This document shows positions 10,408-23,086 of a stretch of DNA of 64,000 bases, one piece after another. A program made the position numbers and the translations under genes. Position 1 is the stretch's first letter. Each line of letters opens with the position of its first letter. The notes under the pieces were generated by a model, which saw nothing but the letters and a program-made list of their open reading frames with translations, made no database searches and had not been told where the DNA came from. The DNA is from Clitopilus passeckerianus (taxonomy: Eukaryota; Basidiomycota; Agaricomycetes; Agaricales; Entolomataceae): assembly GCA_944990035.1 (NCBI GenBank), contig CALYLX010000131.1, positions 1 to 64,000 on the forward strand, read 5' to 3'.

Positions 10408-13400
10408 ATGGGAACAGACCCATATCAACAAGCGATACAAAATGCAGAAATAGAGGCAATGGACATGGTTGAATCGATGCCACCTCCCGACGTATTACCC
10501 CCCAGTTTTGCTTCAAACCCGTTGGCCAACGGACACCTCCAGAACCAAGCCATGCAGGAGACCCTTCCTGTTTTCGCCGACATGACTGATCCTGCGGCAA
10601 TGGTCACCTCGAACCATGTGCCAATATCTGACGCCGCGGCCAATGCAGCTTTTTTGAATGCAATGGACGTTGTCCAACCAAATGCAATCTCTGACGCCGC
10701 ATTTATGTCAGGCACTATGTCCTCAAGTGATCCTTACGGCATGATAGCGCCTGTTGATAGTGCTATGGTGCTTGAGATGAATCAAGTAGTCGCACATGGC
10801 TCTGCTATCCCACCAGCCGCTCTCACAGAGAACATGCAGATGACGATGAGCACAATGCTCGAGCAGGCCCACATGCCCCCAGCCGTTCCGAATGCTCAAG
10901 TCCCCGTCAATCCAACAATGCCCACAGCGGCTACGCCCTTCATTAATCCCCGGTCCCTACACTACCTATTCATCAGGCAGATGCGATTACACTTCCGCAA
11001 GAAGAAGTAAGTACTCAGGCGGCCCTGGCCTCTATCGATGCTGTCAAGGAGATTTTGCACGAGTGCGTTCTTGATCTCTATATATGCGAATATTATTCAC
11101 AAGTCCAACCTTGCTCAGCATTGAAAAGACTGCCAAGCACGCGCTCCAGGTCCTTCCAGGCGTGGAAGAGGTAACTGGTTCCAAAGTCACCAGCGCCATT
11201 CCTAGCATTGGCCATCTGAATGACTGCATTTCACAAGTGACACAGAAGTTCTCTAGCTTGCTCACCCTATCGTCCGCGCTGGAGTCAAGCGCATACACTC
11301 CACCTCTACAGTCGCCAAATATAGTTCTGGAGCAGAAGGAAAGCCCTCTCAGTTACCCGTCCACGTCTTCCTCTGCATCATCGCCGATGGAGTTACCTGC
11401 AGAAAACAGGAAACGGTGTGCATCTGAATTGGACGAGCGCCGAAGCGTCAAATCTTTGAAGAGAGAGTCCCCAGAGAATGTGCCGCTCTCAGTGTCTTAT
11501 GCCGAGCCTTCAGCACCGACTCTTGACAATGCACAATCCTTCCCCATATCAGGCATGCCTCTGCCTAGCGGCACATCGCAAGCATCCGTGTCTCCTGGAT
11601 TGGGCCCCTCGGTTTCTCCTACAGCCTCGTTTTCGACACGAGGCTTCGCCCCGGCGCTACCTCCGACTCCAACATACCCCTCTTTTAATAATGTTCCCAT
11701 GCCTTCTCCGATAGAAAGCTCTTCTTCGTCACTATCGCATGGATCTATCGGTCCCCCGTTTCCTGGGCTTCAAACATCATGGTCAGATCCAGTGGTTCCG
11801 ACTCGTCATCACCACTCGTCCTCTCTAGAGTCGTTGACAGGTGCCCAACTCCAATTCCCTACATCAGATCCTGCAACCCCAGCCATTACAGACACGATAC
11901 CAAGCTTCCTGTCAAAAGTCGGTTCATCGCCAACCACCCCTAATACGGCTACAATGGGAGTGCCAATCGGGCGCATGTCACGTTCGGGATCAATCACGGG
12001 CACGTTTACACCTTTCACGTTTGGGGCGACACTAGAAAATGCCACCGAGCAAGGTAGCCTTTGGACGAATGGCTTCAATCGAGTGTCAGGCCAACTTCCT
12101 GCACAGCAGTCATCGCCTGTCTGGAATAATGGGGTGGAAACTACTAGTTCATCGTTATCTCCTTCACCCGTATCTGACCGGATAAACCTCGTGGCACCTC
12201 CGGCAGCTGCCAATCGCACATCCCCGCCCACTAACGACGACGAAGATGACGATTCTGATGATGAGGATGGCGGCCATGGGAGAAACTCACGCCAGGTAGG
12301 ATTCATGTTTATTGAGCCAAGTTTTCCATCGCCTGACACATTTCTTATAGTCCGATGGATCGCACGGACCTTCAGCTGCAAACGACGTTCCTGTTGAATA
12401 CCGTGCTGAGGTTGAGCGTATCTTCTTTGAGTTCCTCAACAGGATCTGCTCAAATTGTACGGGATTTTCTTTATTCCCGATTTACGCCCTGCTTATATGC
12501 GCTATTTAGTGGACGCTACTGATTCCAAAGGCGAACCAATCCATCAAACGCTCATGGCGAAGAAGATGCAGAGACTAGATGAGTCACCAGACTTCCGGCC
12601 TTTCAAGTTCCGCATACAAGCGTTCACTCATGCATTCCTGGAAGAGGTATGCAGATCCTGTTACATGACCCTTTCATGCGAGTTAAGTGCATATTTAGTT
12701 GGCCAAACACGGATATACAGATGACAAGATACCCATGAAGAAGGTCAGTAACCCGATGAACGTAGAAGTTTTGTGGGCTTACGCTTCTATGATGATAGGT
12801 CCGAAATTTCTTGTGGAGATCTCCATACATTCTACGCTTCAACGAGGATGGAAAGAAGGCCAAATCAAAAGGCAATCACATCTGGAACATCGAGGCAAAA
12901 AAGGTTGGGGAAGGGAAGTGGGAGTTCCGGCCTTTCCAGCGCAAACTTGCTGGCACGCCTCCAAGCATTGCATACTGCGGGCTCAAGTGGTCTTGGTCGC
13001 CACATGTTTGGGATCCGCAAGCATCCCTTTCAAATGCAGCCGTCGAGTATAGCTCGCCCTCACTACCGCTGTGGCTTTCGTGGAATCGGAATGTGCTTTC
13101 CGGGACTCCTCCACCAGATGCTGAGAGCTGTCAAATCACTGCCAATGCCAAGGTTAGCTGAGTCTCACCTATGATCGAGTGAATATACCCTAAAAGTATT
13201 CCAGTTCGTCCTAGACGGCCAAGACTGCAGCCTGTCTCATACTTTCAATTTGACCATCGCCCCGGTTAAATCTATTGAAAACCAGACTATCGCTCGTTCT
13301 CGACGCCCTTCCCTTGGAACCGAAGCACCGCGACGCACTGCCAGCGATTCTGTCCTTTTCCAAAATGTCCAGCGGTTAGTATGTATCTATCACTTGATCA

Positions 13401-14030
13401 TGACAAAGCTAAGCTACCTTCTTCCATCTTAGGGCGAAGCCTAGGCCTGCCCCATCGTCTGCGGACAATCGTGTCATCCGCGTATTGCAGAGTGTTGCCC
13501 AACGAGTAACGGAGGAGGCTGTTTCCCAATCGGTCACTGGCTCCCCTCCAAAGGAAAGCGAATTCCAAGTCCTTGTGAGGCAAAAAGACGTCTTGGACCA
13601 ATCTGTCGACGCCTTCGACAAGGCTTTGTCGGGCAACACCCTCATTGAGAACCGTCGTTTGGCGGTGGCAGCACAAAATGTTGTCGTTCAAGCAGCACAT
13701 TCTGTCCTCGCAGATCGTACAGTCGCCAGCGGTGGAGTTCCAATCCAACATGCAGAATCCGTCGCAGTCAAGAACGTTACCGTCAGCGAACTCTCCGAAG
13801 CTACACAAGACGCCATCGCCCTCGCAGTCAAGCAAGAGGGCACAGCTTCCTCTGGAGTTGATATCATGGTGGCAGCAACAACAATTCTCAAACTTCGAAC
13901 AGCAAACACCTCCTCTGAAAACTTAACCACTCACTCGTCGCTCCCCGGGCGCCCTAACAGCGGAAACACTAAGCGACACTCCAAAATATCAGCTCATCCA
14001 CTTTCTTCGGTCACAGAATTTGCGGCATAA
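10408..14030 (+). CDS. Uncharacterised large protein with Ig-like module
   Basis: I do not recognise this protein as a named family. Exons by frame: 10408 to about 10905, 10977-11062, 11119-12295, 12351-12456, 12510-12646, 12699-12743, 12799-13152, 13205-13374 and 13433-14030. The first third is low-complexity (Ala/Met/Pro/Ser), then a Ser/Pro/Thr-rich stretch with KSLKRESPE and an acidic run near residue 600. A conserved-looking block follows: VERIFFEFLNRICSNL, DSPDFRPFKFRIQAFTHAFLEEL, then KKIRNYLWRSPYILRFNEDGKK-type sequence. Next is a region like a putative Ig (He_PIG) fold, LPLWLSWNRNVLSGTPP followed by QITANAKF and LSHTFNLTIAP. The C-terminus is helical and Ala/Val-rich. No signal peptide or membrane segment. 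Probably nuclear or cytosolic. The 10905-10977 intron is the weakest join. Confidence 0.7.
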
Positions 14031-14234
14031 TTAATTTACTTTTTTGGGACTTTTGCAGTACAATAGCCTTTTTCTCCTTTCCTCGGGTAACAAGGGACTC
14101 CTCGCTATGCTTTCGATATCTACCCGGGCTTATAGAAGGTTCAATGCTACCTACTTTTTCATTACGGATTTGCAATCTACGTGGCATTCTTGAGGGCAAC
14201 AGGGAATATTAAAGGGCTCTGTAGTTATAACCAT

Positions 14235-17200
14235 TTATTGCTCTACGAACAATGTATCACACATCATACATGCCACCGCGTCCATATCATTCATGTACGT
14301 ACAAGCCAAACAACTCTTCTCCTCGTTAAAGCTGGGTGATGAGGTATCGTTGCATACACTAGGTTGGGAAGAACCCAGAAGTGTACCAGCGAAAGCGTGG
14401 CCTTCTTCTCGAGGGCCGAGTTGGCCGTCATCGAAATCACTGTCAAGGTTGTGGACCTCGTCCAGTCTCGTCAGCTGGAGCAGGCCGTGAGCATACATGC
14501 CTAGTTCTTCCATGGTAGCAGCCCCGTCCTCTAGAGCCTTTGCTTTGAACGCCAACTTTTGGCAAATTGTTGGGATTTTCCACTCTTGTTGTATCTAGTA
14601 GGATTATTTTGATTATGAAATTGCTAAGAGTTGGGAAGTATACCTTGACCATAATATCTTTGACGGTGGTTGATTTATCCACGTCGAAACGTATCTTCGC
14701 GCCAATCCCACGTGTTCGACGCAAGTGCCGAGTGTGTCGTCCGTTACTTCCATATACCGCGGATTTCTCAAGTTCGGAACCCTTCCCAGTCTTCGCAATC
14801 TGTATCACAGTGATAGATGTTGTACGCCACTCTAGGTTCCTGTTAACAGAATCATCACTTATAGTCGTATCTTGATGCGATTCCAAAACAGTATTAATCA
14901 TACTTTTGCTGGGCACATTCCAGGCAAAGAGGAGGTTCCGTGATGTACATTGGTGATTGTTGCTTGTCCTCTGTGATTTCGAGAGTGATGGCTGGCCCGG
15001 TTTGGTAGCTACAGGTCCTATTAGTGTCGACCAAAGAGTGGTATTGACCGAGGGCGCACATTTTTTGGAGCACATCCCATTCATGGCGCTCCACCATTAC
15101 TGCGACTGACGGAAGATCAATAGCAGCGTTGAAGTCGATAGCTGATAAATTATGAATGCAAAGTAGCTTGCTTGTATCCACAATTTCTGGCCGGTCAACT
15201 TCCGATGGATGATCTACCCATTCTCTCCAGGACTTTGCGAAACCAGTGTCAACGAGCGCATACAGGCCATCGTTAGTCAGCCTGGACTGAAGACCGCCGT
15301 AAAGGTATCGCAACCTCGACTTTTGGTGAGCAGTGGTTAGCGTCAGCTCCCCAGCTATGGTTTTGCGCTCTTACCTTTTCTTCCTCCGCTTTCTTACGAA
15401 CTTCCCTCCTGCATTCCCTCTGCATTCCCTCGGAGGCCTCACAGACCGCACACGGTTCAAGGTGCACGGAAGGTGGGTCCCAATTTGGATATGAGGTCTG
15501 TAGCAAATCCCTTGCCTGGATTACCAGAATTAAATCATTGCCGGAACTAACAAGGTACAACAGACCTCCTTGGATATGGCTGCGCAATTATTTTTCGATG
15601 TTCGGAGGCGGTTGTGTTCACAAAGTATATCAGGCAGAAATTCTGGAGAATCTGGCGGCGGATCATCTTGTCCAGCAATATGCATTCGGGGCCTAGTCAA
15701 CTTCCAATCTGCTCAAAATTGAATGGAATTGCTCTTCGAATGTAAAGGTACAACGTACCCTTCACCCAGGATTTCGAGATCCAATAGCCAGCGCTGAAGT
15801 CATTCTCTTCGGCAAGCTGGTGGAACTCCGCTACCAGCTTAGGGTGTTGTACGTGATAGAGCCGTTCTTTGAATTGAAGTTCAATACATTGGTGGCAAAG
15901 ATCTGCAGGGGTGAGTACCGGACTGAGTTTCCACCCATTGCTTTCCATCATGGACACATATACAGCCTGAATCGCGAAGACTTGAGACAATAAATTACGA
16001 CAACAACAAAGATGGTCCGACGAACCTTATCTACGCGCTTGATATTCTCACTTTTAAGAGGGTCGATCAGATTGTGAGAGCAGACGATATCCTCATTCGT
16101 GAGGTAGATATCTTTGCCCTCAATGGCAAGGGCGTCTGCCGTCGCCCCATCGGATTGCTGAAAGCTATACTTCCGCGGTAGCTGAGTGAACCAGTGGTTC
16201 AAGGCGGAACGGCTCGCGAGGATGCTATCCTGCCAAGGCCCATTCTGTCAGAATCAGCAACCCAGGCATATGCAAAAGAGGGCTGACCTGCTCAACAGAC
16301 TTCACATTCCAGGACTGATATATACGCACGACTTGGCGGCGTAAATCTTTAAGCCAGTCCACGACAAACTCCTCCCTACATTGTACATGCGTCAAGAGAG
16401 CCCTAAAGTCAGTGAGAAAACATGAAGGCACCTCACTATGTATAGCTCCTTTGCTTTTGCGTGAGCGGCATTATCAGCTTGAACGAGGGAAAGGGTTTCA
16501 AAGGTTGGTTTTAGGTTAGTGTCAGCACTTGCTACCCGGACTTTCTTCACAAAAACAAGCATATACGCGTCAGTCGATGTCGCTGTCCTAGAGAATTGAT
16601 TAGTTCCGACGCCTCGTCTCCAATTAAATGGTTCATACGATGCATCATTTTGGTTAGGAGCACTGCTGGGGGCAACGTTCTCATCTCTGGAATATCGGAT
16701 CAGACATAGATAGCGAAGAATACGGATTGTATGCATGCCCTGGCTGCACCTCAGTGGTATCAACCCTAAACGGGCCAACAGATCAGTGACAGTATCCGCA
16801 ATACGCACTAGTACCACGTACTTTATGTTGCTAGCCTTCGTTTTGCCTCCCCTTGCCTTCCCTTTGGCCTTCGTTCCAGGGGATTTTATCTTTGTTACGA
16901 CTTCGTCATTAAATTGAAACCATTCAGTAGTCCTATCATACAAAGCATCACACGAGCGAGCTTGGTGGAAGGAGTGCCATACATACTCAGCATCCAAAAC
17001 TTGAACTTCGTAGTGACCATGATAAGCGCTAGGACCTTTGTGTAGAAGGATACCGCGTAGTTCATAGATGTTATCCTCTCTGGCCATATCAGGGGTGGCA
17101 AGGTACTGGTTCATGTCAAGAACCAAGGGGAACGTTATCCCGTGCTTTAGCTTCTTTCTGTCCAATGTCGACATATCGAACACGAAGCGAAGCAGTGAGA

Positions 17201-18678
17201 GATGGAGAACTGGTGGTAGTTGAAGTAGCTCGATACGCCGGGTTGCATCCTGTAAACTTTCACATTTCGGACACAGGTACCTGTTCTTCGTTAGGCATGT
17301 CCAATATGATCGTAGATATAGCTGATCACCTGTTATCCTCTGTGAGGGCTTCGGGTTCGAGGTATGCACTGAGTTGTTCTTCAAGCCTACACCCGTTCTA
17401 AGAAACTAGTTCAGTGATTGACAAGCCAAGATACATTTTTTGGAACCCACCTTCAAGTTGAGCTCGATTTCCGAGAAATGGGACTTGCTCTCAGATCTAA
17501 AGCCGCATGTCTGGCAGACAGTGGCGTAGACTTGGGTTCCTTGAAACTGACTACTCTCAATCAAATATTTCGGTCAGTGCCTAGGAGATTTACCTGTGTT
17601 GTTATCAACTTTTTGAGATATGCGCTATCTTGTTTCTGGAACTCTGAATCCAGGTGCGTGATGAACAGCTTGGAGAACCTTACATTATGACGCGGGTGGT
17701 CAGAACATGTAATCGGGTATGCGAACTCGGTCTACTCACTCTTGGGCGTCTTGTTGTTCCTCCGACCTCAGGCGTAGACTCTCTATGAGCTTGTTCGGGT
17801 TATACACACTCTTGATACTATTTTGCATCGCTGCGAATGTAGCCTGCAGCTGGAAGATCGGAGAGTCCTGAAAGATAGATGTTGGCCACTCAATGAGGTA
17901 GCAGGTATAAAGAACCACCGACCGAAGGATTGCCCAAAGGTTTGCAGTCATATACGGCTCTTCTGAAGGTCAGGTCACGATACCAAACCTATTACACAGT
18001 CAGCACCTGCGCAACTCAGATGCGGGATATCGGACAGACCTGCAGGAATGCGTTTGCGTAGCAGGTGGCTCCAAGATTCTGAAAGTCAGAGGGTGGGTTA
18101 TCCCGGGTCTACCATGTTGCATGCATGCATAAGTACCAACCTTCAAGCCGACGGGTAAGCCTGGCTTTTTATCATCTTCCGCAGGATTGTGACCGAGATC
18201 AAAGTCTTTCGTGAACGTATTCATAGTTTTTTCTGGGTTTATCGCTCAGAGAACTGAAATTTATGATGAAGAATCTGAATTTCTTGCCTTCACTTTCCCA
18301 GACCTCCTGTCCCAAATAATTCAAGCAGTCTGGGTTCAACTTGCATGACTTTGGATTACAGGGATGGACCTGGTCATCAGAGATAATAATGACATCGTCC
18401 TCAGATAGTTCCACCGACTGTGAGTCCACTACTTCTCCTTTTTTCGCGTATTTGTTGGAACAGAAAGGATGGTGGCTGCCTGAGGAGAGACCACAGGCGA
18501 GCAGTCGGTGCTCAGATGTGATGTCAGTGACTGCCAAAGCCTCTGTTCCAACCCAGGCCCATTGAGGCGAGGCATATCCGGGAAGTTTGGCGCGTTTGAG
18601 TCTTTCCCCCGGTGCTAGACCCTTTGAAGAAGCAGAATTTCGCCGTTTACGTTTCGGTGGCATGGATGAGGAATGCAA
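14235..18678 (-). CDS. USP48-like ubiquitin-specific protease
   Basis: This is a cysteine deubiquitinase of the USP class, closest in layout to USP48. The N-terminus (MPPKRKRRNS, start at 18678 or 18663) is basic. CKLNPDCLNYLGQEVWE leads to the catalytic Cys box NLGATCYANAFLQ near 18050. Then come PIFQLQATFAAMQ and SEEQQDAQE, the zinc ribbon VCQTCGFRS and YLCPKCESLQDA, LLRFVFDM, and the His box GPSAYHGHYEVQV with EWFQFNDEVV. The middle holds DUSP-like segments (DWLKDLRRQV, GYWISKSWVKG, EPCAVCEAS). The C-terminus has a ubiquitin-like domain (KIRFDVDKSTTVKDIMVK, KALEDGAATMEELGM) and ends in a RanBP2-type zinc finger, SCLACTYMNDMDAVACMMC. Roughly a dozen and a half introns; those near 16830-16680 are uncertain. 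Start codon is 74 bp from that of GAA1. Confidence 0.85.
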
Positions 18679-18752
18679 GACTTGTCAGAGTGAGGCCTCG
18701 TGATGGCCGCTATCTTAGCTCTGTATAGAAGGACCCTGAGTATTACTCTTTC

Positions 18753-21149
18753 ATGCAAACCTCCATAGAGGTGACGGAGGCACCTGCTCGTGGGCCCAGA
18801 GGCCTTCTTCGAAAGTTCTTGAATTCAACGGAAAGTCGAAGCGAATCAAGAGCTAAAAGAAGGCGTGGATTTGTCAGTCTTGTGTACCAACGAACGTACT
18901 TTCTAGTGTGAGTTTACCTGGCGAATTCGTAGTTACCTGCTCAACGTTGAATGCTTCAGCTCTGCCCTACTCATTACTGGATATCTATGGATGATTGCTA
19001 TGCCATTTCCTCGCTTGGGACGGGGCACATACATGGACGAAAACGCTCTACAACCTGCTCAGGTAAACCTTTGTAACTGACCCCAATTCGTTCTACTCAT
19101 ATTCTTGGCTAGGTCAGCACAAAGTGGGATTGGAGTGATGTCCACGCTGCAGACAGGTATTTGGAGAGTCTAGAACGCCTGCGAGATCAAAATGCTACAT
19201 CGGACCAGTGCGTAGTACCTCTCAAACGATATTGTACCAGTCTAGATGACCCCAATAGGCGTGCTGCATTTATTCACGATGAACTGTTGAAACTTGGAGT
19301 ATCAACTTCAACGCAAAGATACAAGTTTACCACTGCCACAGGGGTGCGCCAGAATACTTTACAAAACCCTCTATTCACCTTTGGTAATAGGACTTAACGG
19401 GGACCAATGCATTCGGAATCATCTCGTCACCACGTACTTCAGGCAACGAAGCCATGGTTATTGCCGCCTCATGGATTAGCAGAGCCGGAGAAGGGAATGG
19501 TAGTCTCAATTTGAGAGGCGTATCCACTGTTCTTGCACTAGCTCGTTTCCTGAAGAGTAAATATTAAACCACTCCCCCAGAGTCTAACACTCATTATCTT
19601 TGCCGTACCAGACTATTCAATGTGGGCGAAGGATCTTATTCTTGTGTTTGGAGATGGATACCTGGACGGGATGCAAGCTTGGCTGACCGCCTATCATGGA
19701 GCCTCACAATCAAGTAAGCTCCTTCCCTTAACTTTTCAGCAATTCCTGAATTTGACTTCCGGATAGATTTACAGATGGACCCATTGGATCTGTCTTCTGG
19801 AGTGATTTGGACAGCCCTTTGTGTCGATTACCCCGGACACTCTTTCTCGCACCTGGGAATCTTCTTTGGTAGGACCATAGTCTTCTTCTGGCTTGATTGT
19901 TATTCTCATTGAAGTATTCTCAGAGGGAGTCAATGGCCGTCTTCCTAATCAAGATCTTATCAATTCTTTCCAGAGAATTGCTCAGTATACTGGGGGAGTT
20001 CCCGTCGTAATATACGACCATGCAAACACTCCAGAGGCACCTTCTTGGATTCCGGACCAGCTCGTTGAACGGCGCGAAGCCAACCTATACGCCAGCCAAT
20101 CTGTCAGTATTGCGCGCCACTTGGGATACCAGTCGAGGGGTCAGCCAAGTGGGATACATGGACTATTTAACCAGTAATTACTTCTTGAGCTATATATACT
20201 CTAACCTCTCTAACTCAAACTCCCAGGTATCGGATAGATGCTTTCACCATGTTTGGCCTTCCAGCCAACGGACCCCACGGCTTCCATGCCATTGGAAGGT
20301 TTGTCAGGTTCAGACTTTCTTCCTCGCTTCTGAACTTCCTCCCAGGATCATAGAATCAACTCTGCGAACGACAAACAACATGCTTGAGCGCCTTCATGCA
20401 TCTTTCTTCCTTTACCTCTTATCTGGGCCCGACCGCTTCATTAAGATCGGAAATTACCTACCAAGCGCCGTGCTTGTCAGCGTCGCAATGATGTTTGGGG
20501 GGCTCAGGTCATGGGTAGATGCAGCATGGAAAAGGACGAACAACCCGGAAGCTCCATGGGTCAGGAAGTCGAGACCTATTGGTGGAGTTCTTGCAATCAT
20601 GTTTTCGTCCCATCTCCTCGGCGCCCTACTTTTCAAAACCATAAGCCACGCATCATTCTCGCAATCTCCAAAGGCATGTCATTTTACCCGCCAGTTTGAC
20701 CATTATTCAACTTCTTCCTTGAAATTCAGGCGGCTCCGCTTTTGATATTTGTGTTTGGAGGGATTCCGCTCAGTATGCTGCAGGTTGCCAGTAGCTCTAG
20801 GGCTGACACAATACCTCAAGCTGTAGCTTGGATCCTCAAAGCTTTCAATCTTTGCCTAGCATCTACCGTTATCTCCATCATATGCGTGCTTAATTTCTCT
20901 CTAGCAGCCGTATTAGGGATATCTTTGGGCATACCGCTACTGACCTCCTCTCCGAGAGGATCGTTCGGTTCGGGGATAGCCAAGTATGTGATTTATATGT
21001 TGCTTGGATTGGGGTGGTTGCTCCGCACAGACGAGGTCCGGAAAGCTGTGTGGCATTGGGAGGTATTATCAGTTTGGTTTGCACCATTTGTGTGCATAAT
21101 ATATTATCCACTTGTCCTGCAAGCAGGATTGGTCTGCCTGCTGCCGTAG
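18753..21149 (+). CDS. GAA1: GPI transamidase subunit GAA1
   Basis: GAA1 (GPAA1) is an ER-membrane subunit of GPI transamidase, which attaches GPI anchors to proteins. The start exon at 18753 encodes a basic N-terminus (SRAKRRRGF) followed by the first membrane segment, SALLITGYLWMIAMPFPRLG. Lumenal motifs match the family: STKWDWSDVHAADRYLE, VIAASWISRAGEGNGSLNLRG, DGYLDGMQAWLTAYHG, DYPGHSFSHLGIF, GVNGRLPNQDLINSFQRI, SGIHGLFNQYRIDAFTMFG and GPHGFHAIGR. The C-terminal half has several hydrophobic segments. Introns include an unusual GC-AG one at 20674-20729. Short divergent promoter with the USP48-like gene; convergent with TAF7. The protein looks intact. Confidence 0.93.
20674..20729 (+). other. 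GC-AG intron in GAA1
   Basis: The donor reads AAG|GCATGT and the acceptor TTCAG|GC. Only this GC donor keeps the reading frame, joining SQSPK to AAPLLIFVFGG inside the C-terminal membrane region. The nearby GT (in GCATGT) would break the frame. GC-AG introns are a known minor class spliced by the U2 spliceosome. Confidence 0.75.
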
Positions 21150-21255
21150 CTGTTACAAGAGTCCTATAATATACAATTCTACTAGACCAATGCTACTGAC
21201 TGACTTCAGGTGCTATGACATCGTTGGTAGGTCGGACCTGCAGTGAGGTGCATAA

Positions 21256-22912
21256 CTAGTCATCGCCTCCAAAGAGATCTTCATCTGACTCGTCGTTATC
21301 ATCTGAGCCTTGAGCAGGAACAGCATTCATAGCGCTGCCACCAACAGCATCCTCATAAGCAGTCTCCTTCTGTATCCGTTGCTTTTCCTTCAACTCGTCT
21401 CGTTGGGCTCGTTTCATCTCCAAATCGGCGGTCAACTTCTTCAATGCGTCCTCAAAGCGTTTCTGAGGCAGAGCTCGTGTGAATGGGGTTTTGTGGGGAA
21501 AAGTATATCCTTACCCTGATAAGAGGATTGGCAGAGCTAGCAATCTCCTTGTCTTTCTTCGCTACTGCAGCCTCCAAGTCACGAATTTCCTCATTGATGA
21601 GCTTCCTAGCCTGACTCTCTTCATCATCCTCGTCCTCGCTTTCTTCATCACTCTCGTCCTCGTCCTCGTCATCATCTTCGTCGTCATCATCAACAAGGGC
21701 ACCTTCTAATTCGGCCGCAAGTTCCTCATCGATGTCACCTTCTTCCGCCTCTTCGTCCTCTTCGTCTCCTTCGTCATCCTCGCCATCCTCGTACCTTGGT
21801 GTAGCAGCTTCACCGAGATCAGACGGTGCAGGTGTAGGGGCATCCATAGGCTCCTCGCGCTCAACCAATTCTGAATCAGAAAGGTCTGGGTTGACGTTTT
21901 CCAGTATTTCTGAAATCGACATGAGGATAGGACTTTAGTAAGACAAATTGACACGAACCGTATTTGACCTCAGCCGCCATGGAATCTTCATCGAGCAGTC
22001 GCTCGACCTCCTGTTCAACACTCTCAATGGTCTACTTCCGCAGTTAGTCTTCGCAGGCTCTCCAAATTAGATGGGGTAGACTCGCCCTTTTGTTTACGCG
22101 TTTTCGGAATCGACGTTTGCGGGCATGGTGTAAAGGCGGTGTTATCCCATGAGGCCAGATGAATTCATCGACATTGAAGCTACGACTTGATGCCTGTTCC
22201 TCTTCACTGTTCTGCAATCTTTTTTCAACCACAAGCATCTAAAGTACGAGTTAGTCGGACAGATTTTACATTAATAACATTGACGCGACCTGACATATGT
22301 CCGCAACCTTGAACATCTGCTTGTTATCCAGAGTCTTTTGCGACTCGATGATACATGGCAAGTCCACAAGTTTTGCTAAATAGGTAGAATTGCCTATGTG
22401 AAACATTCCACGACGTGAATCTGCATAGACCAAGATGTTCAGAAACAATGCCACAGGAAGGAGAAGAGTGGGGGCAAACCTTTGAATTTGATCCATACAT
22501 CGTTAGAAATTTCCCTAGCTGCAACCATTTTTCTCAACTGGTCACAATCCTCTCCTGGAGGCATCCGTAGTATGAACTGTTCTTCAAACATCAAATCTTC
22601 GTCGTCTGAATCGAGTTCTCGGTCATACTGCCCCAGGAAAGACATTCCAGGTGCCTGCGTAGCTGAAGCTTTGTCGCTCAGCTTTAGTTTGAGCTTGGGC
22701 TGTAGTTTAGGCCTAGTTGTTGAGGACCGCGTCGCTCGTTCCATCGGTTCTGGGGCAGCATGGTGTGTAACGGTAGCACTCCGTAGCCGCAGTGAAGGTC
22801 GTGAGCCGGACGCATGTGCATTGTTGTTGGAAGGAGCTGTTGACGGGCCAGCTTTAGTTTGAGGAACTTCAACGTCGTCCACTATGATGAGGTCGTCGTC
22901 CATAGTTCGCAA
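21256..22912 (-). CDS. TAF7: TFIID subunit TAF7
   Basis: TAF7 (TAFII55) is a TFIID subunit that contacts TAF1 and controls its acetyltransferase activity. The start exon (MRTMDDDLIIVDDVEVP, or the internal MDDDL) is followed by the conserved TAFII55 domain: FEEQFILRMPPGEDCDQLRK, DVWIKFKDSRRGMFHIG, LAKLVDLPCIIESQKT, FKVADICQMLVV and then WPHGITPPLHHARKRRFRK. Next are an acidic region (long Asp/Glu runs near 21800-21620) and a C-terminal coiled coil (EEIRDLEAAVAKKDKEIA, LKKLTADLEMKRAQRDEL), ending DLFGGDD. Six introns in all; the one at 22085-22032 uses a GC donor. Tandem downstream of SAM37 on the same strand and convergent with GAA1. Confidence 0.93.
22032..22085 (-). other. GC-AG intron in TAF7
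   Basis: On the reverse strand the exon ends VNKR (AGG) and the intron starts GCGAGT, ending GTAG before ACC (TIESVEQEVERLL). No GT donor nearby keeps the frame with the strongly conserved TAF7 sequence on both sides. Length is 54 nt, like other introns here. Confidence 0.7.
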
Positions 22913-23086
22913 GATTGTTGTGTCACGACATGTGACAGCACCTACACTGAACCAACACGCTTGCTTTCATGCGCCAACACTTCAAGCTTCAAGCTTCAGG
23001 TGTCTCGAGAGGTATTTCATTAGATGTGTAGACGATGATAAAGCTCCGAACAGCAACCGGTAATCTAATGGCTAAAAGAAAAGGCA

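Noticed and set aside
21479..21709. Forward ORF rich in Ile/Leu/Val opposite TAF7
   Set aside because: It is the antisense shadow of the acidic Asp/Glu repeat of TAF7.
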